64,000 bases of DNA, taken from contig CM056999.1 of the NCBI GenBank assembly GCA_029891345.1, positions 25,765,418 through 25,829,417 on the forward strand, given 5' to 3'. A model generated the notes under the pieces. It did not search any database. It was not told the DNA's origin and saw nothing but the letters and a program-made list of their open reading frames with translations. Position 1 is the stretch's first letter. Every line of letters starts with the position of its first letter. The DNA is from Dryococelus australis (Eukaryota; Arthropoda; Insecta; Phasmatodea; Phasmatidae). The translations under genes were made by a program, and so were the position numbers. Shown one piece after another: positions 59,432 to 64,000 of the stretch.

Positions 59432-59520
59432 CTGAAATCGAAATGTAATGAAGCAATTATAACAATAATATAAATTGTAATTCTCTAAAAAAACCGTCAT
59501 TGTTGTCACTTGTCTGTTAC

Positions 59521-60444
59521 AGCTTTTTGGCTACGGGAGAGTCAATGAGATTTCTTGCATTCCAGTTTCGCATTTGTAATCTGCACATTTCAAGAATAAT
59601 CAAAGACGTGCTTAAAACAGTACACAAAAACATGCTGTTCGTATATCTTTCTGAACGTACAATGCATTCATGGTTGGACAGAGCTGAAAAGTTTTCGGTC
59701 AAGTGGAATTTCCCCTATGCTATAGGCTCAATTGACGGAAAAAACAAGTGCGTATTTTGTGCCCCCCAAAATCAGGGTCTTTATTCTTTAATTATATAAA
59801 TTATTGCTCCATTGTACTTTTGGCAATAGTGGATGCAGACTGTAAAATTGTGGCTGTCAACGTAGGAGCTTATGGCAAAGAAAGTGATTCACAGGTTTTC
59901 CAACAATCTAACCTTTGGAAAGAAAATTAGAGAAAACAATTTCAACATTCCTCCACTTACTGTTGTTGGGAATGATATATTACTTCCACACGTGTTACTA
60001 GGTGATGGGGCTTTTACATTATCTCAGACAATGATGAAGCCATATTCACACAAAACTGCATCCGCCGATGACTGCAAACGTATCTATCGTCTCTACCGAA
60101 CAAGAAGAACAAGCAAAAATGCCTTTGGTATTTTGGGGCAAGTGTTTATCATATTTTATCAACCGATTGCCATCGACGTGGCAACTGTAGATTATCTCAT
60201 CATGTGTTACTATATTCTACATAACATGGTAAGAGAAGAATACTGCTGTGAACAAGAAACGCAAGGCACCCAAGATAAAAGGTTTCAATATCCACAAGAA
60301 AATCTTATTCCACCGATAGCCACACATGCACGCCACCCTGCGAATGTGGGAGAACGAGTTCGCAAACAGTTCACAGAATACTTTTATATTAAAGGTAGTG
60401 TTCCATGGCAGGTGTCAGCTATTAAAGAACGTACCTGCCGATAA
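59521..60444 (+). pseudogene. PIF/Harbinger transposase, exon 2
   Basis: Follows an acceptor TTGTCTGTTACAG (59520) and opens FLATGESMRFLAFQFRI, the expected continuation. SERTMHSWLDRAEKFSVKWN then PYAIGSIDGK gives the first catalytic D. LLAIVDADCKIVAVNVGAYG with the following SDSQVF gives the second. YRLYRTRRTSKNAFGILG is the third block, but the usual catalytic E (RRVVENAFG) is K. Two frameshifts (near 59750 and 59920) break the exon. The C-terminus LIMCYYILHNMV is typical. Inactive. Confidence 0.85.
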
Positions 60445-60571
60445 AACAATGGAGTCAAAATAGTTCACAATTCTTATGTAATTTTACAATTTCTGTTATG
60501 AGTTCTGATTTGCTGGTGTATGAATTTCTTCATCACTATTTGTCAATTTATTTACATGGATTTATTGTTTA
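60445..60571. other. PIF 3' flank up to Helitron end
   Basis: AT-rich 127 bases after the transposase stop. The Helitron terminus at 60572 follows. No right inverted repeat of the PIF element was found. Confidence 0.4.
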
Positions 60572-60600
60572 CTAGCTGATCCGACAGACGTCGTTCTGTC
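60572..60600 (-). terminator. Helitron 3' terminal hairpin and CTAG end
   Basis: On the minus strand GACAGA-ACGACG-TCTGTC forms a perfect 6 base stem, followed seven bases on by CTAG and a T, the classical Helitron 3' end that signals termination of rolling-circle transfer between A and T of the target. Confidence 0.85.
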
Positions 60601-60934
60601 AAAAGCTATTGGACTGTGGCAGTCCTATAAACTTATCTTTTCTGGTCAAGTTCTGGTGTTACCATAACAGATAAGTTTGTGATAATATACAGTCACAAAT
60701 GTGTAGTTTAAATAAAGAAATAAATATAAACGTATTTCAGAGTGATCACTTTATTTATTGACTATCAAATAATTACCGTGATATCAACAATACATTTGCA
60801 TAATGTTAATATACTTTTGTACGTATTTTTAATGTCATAATCATAAACAACAACTATTTACAAAATTCAGTTTTCTATTTCGTACACTGCAATACTTTAG
60901 AAATATTGTGTTAAATTATATTTTCATTGTAATG

Positions 60935-61746
60935 CTTTATGGTACACAATATTTTTTGTTTGATTACCTGGCGCGTAAACAAACAAAGCTGATATTTTTC
61001 AAACACGGGAACAGGCGACATACAATTGGCCATGCGAAAAACATGGGTTTTCAGGATTAATGCCGCAAACACTCAATGACTACCCCTGGGATTTATTTAT
61101 GGTCATAGCGAAAGCAAGCCGCACTGGAAACTGCAGTCGTTTAAATTCAAATGGTATGTCAGTTGGAATCATTGGAATGCGAGGTATCAAAACGTCTTCT
61201 CCTTTATACTTTCCCTTTAGAATGGTTGCTTCGATCACGTTGTTCAGTAATTTTTTCACCACTAGCCGTGTGCCGTTACAAAGAGGCGGTTGGTTGATAT
61301 TTCGCAACATTATGATCACCGATCGACCTTTACTTGAAGAGTGTGAGGCGGCAATCCTGGCAAATCCAGCGAGTTCAAAAATTAGGGTGGATAGTTGACG
61401 ACATCATCTTGATTAGTAGCGGAATCAACTGATTAGTATGTCCTCAATTCACCGGCAATTTCATTTTGAATTTTGAAATTTAAATCATTTACATCCATGT
61501 TTTTGGCAGCCTACATAGCTCGTTCGCTCAACCAAATATGATCTCTGTAATTTTGAGCAACGTTTGGAAACACCTTTTGAATGAGTTCGGTTTTTGATTC
61601 AGTAAACTGTCAAAAATTGTCAGGAAAGGTAATGCAGCCAGTCAAAACGTCTGAAGGTTTGCCATTACCTATGTCAATGAGTTGTTGTGAAAATATTTCC
61701 CCAGATCGATCATTTCGCAACTCGATACGCATATTCTTGCTTAAAT
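60935..61746 (-). pseudogene. Helitron helicase, C-terminal part
   Basis: Reads IGNGKPSDVLTGCITFPDNF (from 61650), then CNGTRLVVKKLLNNVIEATI and LQFPVRLAFAMTINKSQG, the helicase motif V/VI region of PIF1-like Helitron helicases. A TAG near 61080 falls right after NKSQG. Downstream SLSVCGINPENPCFSHGQLY, VACSR and ALFVYAPGN complete the usual end. Stops near 61605 and 61080 and frame changes near 61330 and 61770 break it from the preceding helicase part. Confidence 0.8.
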
Positions 61747-62733
61747 TTAATATATCTTGACATGTTTCCACAAAACGGAGGCCTTTAAACATGCATTAAG
61801 TTCATCAGCTGGCGTTGACCGTGGAATCACTGGCAATGTTTGACGAAAATCTCCTACTAACAAAATCATCGCACCACCAAATCGGTTTTGATTGTTCCGC
61901 AGATCTTGCATGGTTCGGTCTAATGCCTCCAAAGACTTTTTATGTGTCATCGTGCATTCATCCCACACTATCAATTTACATTGCTGCAAAACCTTTGCCA
62001 CTGCAGAGTTCTTCGAAATGTTACAGATCGGAGTTTCGTTGCTTTGCATATTCAACGGCAATTTTAGCGCTGAATGGGCTGTTTGACTGCCTTCTAACAA
62101 TGTAGCTGCAATGTCTGATGAAGCAAGTGCGAGTGCAATTTCATTGTGTGAGCGAATTGTTGCTAAAATTAATGAAATCAAAACAGTTTTTCCTGTACCA
62201 CCAGGAGCGTCCAAGAAGTAAATCCCTCCAGTTACATCATTTACAACTTTCATAAGAGTATCAAATACATACTTTTGTTGTTGGTTCAACAGCGGAAGAT
62301 TTATTCGAACTGATTCTTTTAAAGCATCGAGATCGTACATATTTTCGCATTGCAACTCTTGATTAAAAGCGTCGTGCATCGGGCGATTGGGCGCGGCCAT
62401 GCCTAATTGTGATAATACTGTGTTTGACATCATCAAGCACATGTCCTCAATTGATATTAACTCTTCGTTGTAAATTTCTTCACTGACTTGTAAATTTGGA
62501 TTTCCTGTTCTAATGCGCATTTGATGCAAGATATCGTCACACATATCATCTTTGTATTTTATCCATAAATCAAATGGTTTTGATGGGAAGCATGTTGATA
62601 TAATTATAGAAAACAATGTTCGTATTTGATAAGCTTGTGAAGAAATTACAGCATCATTGAGAGTTTGATGCCAATGAGCGTCATTTTCTAACAGTTGCAA
62701 ACGTTGACAGGCTTCTCTGTAAGAGCCACACAA
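61747..62733 (-). pseudogene. Helitron helicase domain (PIF1-like)
   Basis: A 328-codon open frame, the longest in the window. Walker A FLDAPGGTGKTVLISL is near residue 176-190, Walker B CKLIVWDECTM near 253-263, and motif III LLVGDFRQTLPVIPR near 290-304. The upstream part, EDMCLMMSNTVLSQLGM and the LNQQQKYVFDTLM segment, is typical of Helitron helicases. It would unwind the donor strand with the Rep nuclease. The frame is lost near 61770, where the sequence continues in another frame. Confidence 0.9.
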
Positions 62734-63121
62734 TTACCCATTAACAGTTCGTAAATGTTGGAATTATGTTGGGCCTCGAACATTGGCTAATAGCAATCGC
62801 AAATAAAAACACTCATCGTTGCTTGGATGGACTGAATAAATTCGACCTATTGCATCGGTGGAATATACATTTGGGTAACCTGGAACTGGTTTTCCTTGTT
62901 TCCGTCGTTGAAATTTCTTTCAGGATTGATTCCAAGTATAACATTTTGTCATCTCGGAGTATAGTAGTGTTATGGCGAAATCATGATTCTGACACATTAA
63001 AAAAAAACTTGTCGAGGTTGTAGATGGTGGTTGAACAGCTCGTTATAATGCGTTCTGTGCCATGAAATATACTCTTTGACCATTTTCTAAGTGTATGGCT
63101 AAGTGAACGACAGTGGGGTGT
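62734..63121 (-). pseudogene. Helitron RepHel linker region
   Basis: Between Rep and helicase. VVHLAIHLENGQRVYFMAQN (63043-63110) continues the post-Rep segment in another frame. KENQFQVTQMYIPPMQ-like and NVILGINPERNF-like pieces follow in broken frames. Several stops are present. Confidence 0.6.
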
Positions 63122-64000
63122 CTAATGAATGGGAAAAGAAAAAATGCGCCAAATTGCTTCATTACTGCTAACATAGCTGCCCATTTGGTATTGGGTAACT
63201 TCGTCATTGGAATTTTCTGCACCAACTCCAATCACAGCCATGTCACTTCCTTTGGTTACATATTTACAAATGTATTTGATAGATTTCAAGGAATAGCAAG
63301 ATTCAACATTGATGTGCGCCTTGAAAGTCTTTGATAGGATCGGTGAATATGGAAAAATCCAACAATTATCAATTTCAATGTCTTGTTGATTCACTTTGAC
63401 AATTGTTGATCTTCCGTTGTCTGCAGTCGATCGGCAACGATACAATGTATAACCATCATTTCCGGTAATTGTTTCTGCTACTGATGCCCGTGGATAGCGC
63501 TTCGAACATTTATCATCCACCATACACTGTGAATTTTGATTAAGTGTTCCACAGGGACCATGAATCATGTTTTTAATAACTACCTCATGCAAGCCTGGAT
63601 CTACTTGTATATCAGGGATTTCAGCTGATATCACTTCATCAACTTCATTTGGTCTTATCTTCTCAACCAACCAAATCAGAATATGTGCATGAGGCAATCC
63701 ACGTTTCTGCCACTCCACAGAATACATCCAGCAGCGCATCTCGCCAAACACGCTATGTTTCACTATGAAATCCATTAAAGATTTCAACTTTTGTTTGAAG
63801 ACTCTTGCCGTAATGTCATGGCGATCAATGGGTGATTGGCCAGGGAATAACTCAAGTTTGATTTCTGTCCACTGCGGATTGCACATGGATGTGATAAATA
63901 AATCTGCTGTACCATAATGACGAACATACATGGCATCTTGAGCATATTCATGCATATGTCGAGGACTTCCGATGTATGTTGCTGGAAGAATTGTAACCCG
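63122..64000 (-). pseudogene. Helitron Rep (HUH nuclease) domain, partial at window edge
   Basis: Open from the right edge (frame continues upstream of the first methionine at 63955 as ILPATYIGSPRHMHEYAQDA). The HUH nuclease motif is in WQKRGLPHAHILIWL (about 63670-63715), where the two histidines of PHAH bind the metal. The two-tyrosine segment is IKYICKYVTKGSD (about 63240-63280). CGTLNQNSQCMVDDKCSKRY is the conserved cysteine region between them. The frame stays open to 63122 and then breaks. It would nick and join DNA ends for rolling-circle transposition. Confidence 0.9.

Larger units (their letters stand above)
57690..60571 (+). mobile_element. PIF/Harbinger transposon remnant
   Basis: Holds the two proteins usual for PIF/Harbinger: a DDE transposase (exons 57713-57987 and 59521-60444, plus strand) and a MADF-BESS DNA-binding partner (58231-59431, minus strand) in the intron between them. 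The left end is within about 30 bases of the Tigger fragment and the right end within about 130 bases of the Helitron terminus. No terminal repeats or 3 base target duplication were found. Confidence 0.8.
60572..64000 (-). mobile_element. Helitron, 3' part, running off the right edge
   Basis: Rolling-circle transposon on the minus strand. The 3' terminus is CTAG (60575-60572) followed by T, preceded by an 18 base hairpin with a perfect 6 base stem (60583-60600). A RepHel protein occupies 60935 to the right edge in several frames. The 5' end is outside the window. Confidence 0.9.

Overview
The window looks like intergenic, transposon-packed DNA of an arthropod, most likely an insect. It is AT-rich and has long stretches without genes. 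It holds Gypsy/errantivirus-like and Copia-like retroelements, two Polinton-like elements with protein-primed family B DNA polymerases, Tigger/pogo, PIF/Harbinger with a MADF-BESS partner, a Helitron, TA-target MITEs, and two uncharacterised protein families that I remember as widespread in insect repeats. No rRNA, confident tRNA or CRISPR is visible. Species cannot be named from the sequence.

Layout. 0.05-0.85 kb: two minisatellites. 1.0-17.4 kb: a composite whose two outer arms (about 1.0-2.5 kb, and 16.35-17.4 kb inverted) are inverted repeats of a Polinton-like element. The left arm runs into a decayed polB (2.2-5.5 kb). Between them lie AT-rich and tandem-repeat DNA (5.5-8.9 kb) and an env-bearing Gypsy/errantivirus-like element (about 9.0-16.2 kb) with no LTR found on its outer sides. 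17.4-19.4 kb: remnant of an uncharacterised repeat-associated protein. 20.6-21.4 kb: a MITE, then a GC-rich first exon with signal peptide and splice donor, the only good host-gene candidate. A second MITE follows at 22.7 kb. 23.1-27.95 kb: a Gypsy-like element on the minus strand. 28.3-29.3 kb: a THAP-domain pseudogene. 30.26 kb: a third MITE. 31.6-33.4 kb: a Copia-like fragment (minus).

33.9-52.3 kb: a second, more complete Polinton-like element (small ORF, polB, penton-like and double-jelly-roll-like capsid remnants, a PLA2-domain protein, small proteins including a DUF5679-like zinc ribbon). It is split by a minus-strand Gypsy-like element (39.3-48.2 kb) with recognisable, strongly diverged LTRs. 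52.7-55.2 kb: a complete-ended Tigger. 56.7-57.2 kb: a conserved uncharacterised domain (minus). 57.2-57.7 kb: the 3' end of a second Tigger. 57.7-60.5 kb: a PIF/Harbinger transposase with a MADF-BESS gene antisense in its intron. 60.57 kb to the right edge: the 3' part of a Helitron (RepHel on the minus strand, with a perfect terminal hairpin), which continues out of the window.

Almost everything is a fossil: the Polinton and LTR copies are heavily broken, and the DNA transposons carry several stops or frameshifts each. The order of insertions can be read in places: Gypsy into the second Polinton, and Tigger, PIF and Helitron remnants packed end to end. The most interesting structures are the Polinton arms around an LTR-less env element, the two Polinton lineages each invaded by a Gypsy element, the antisense MADF-BESS gene inside the PIF intron, and the secreted-protein exon flanked by MITEs.
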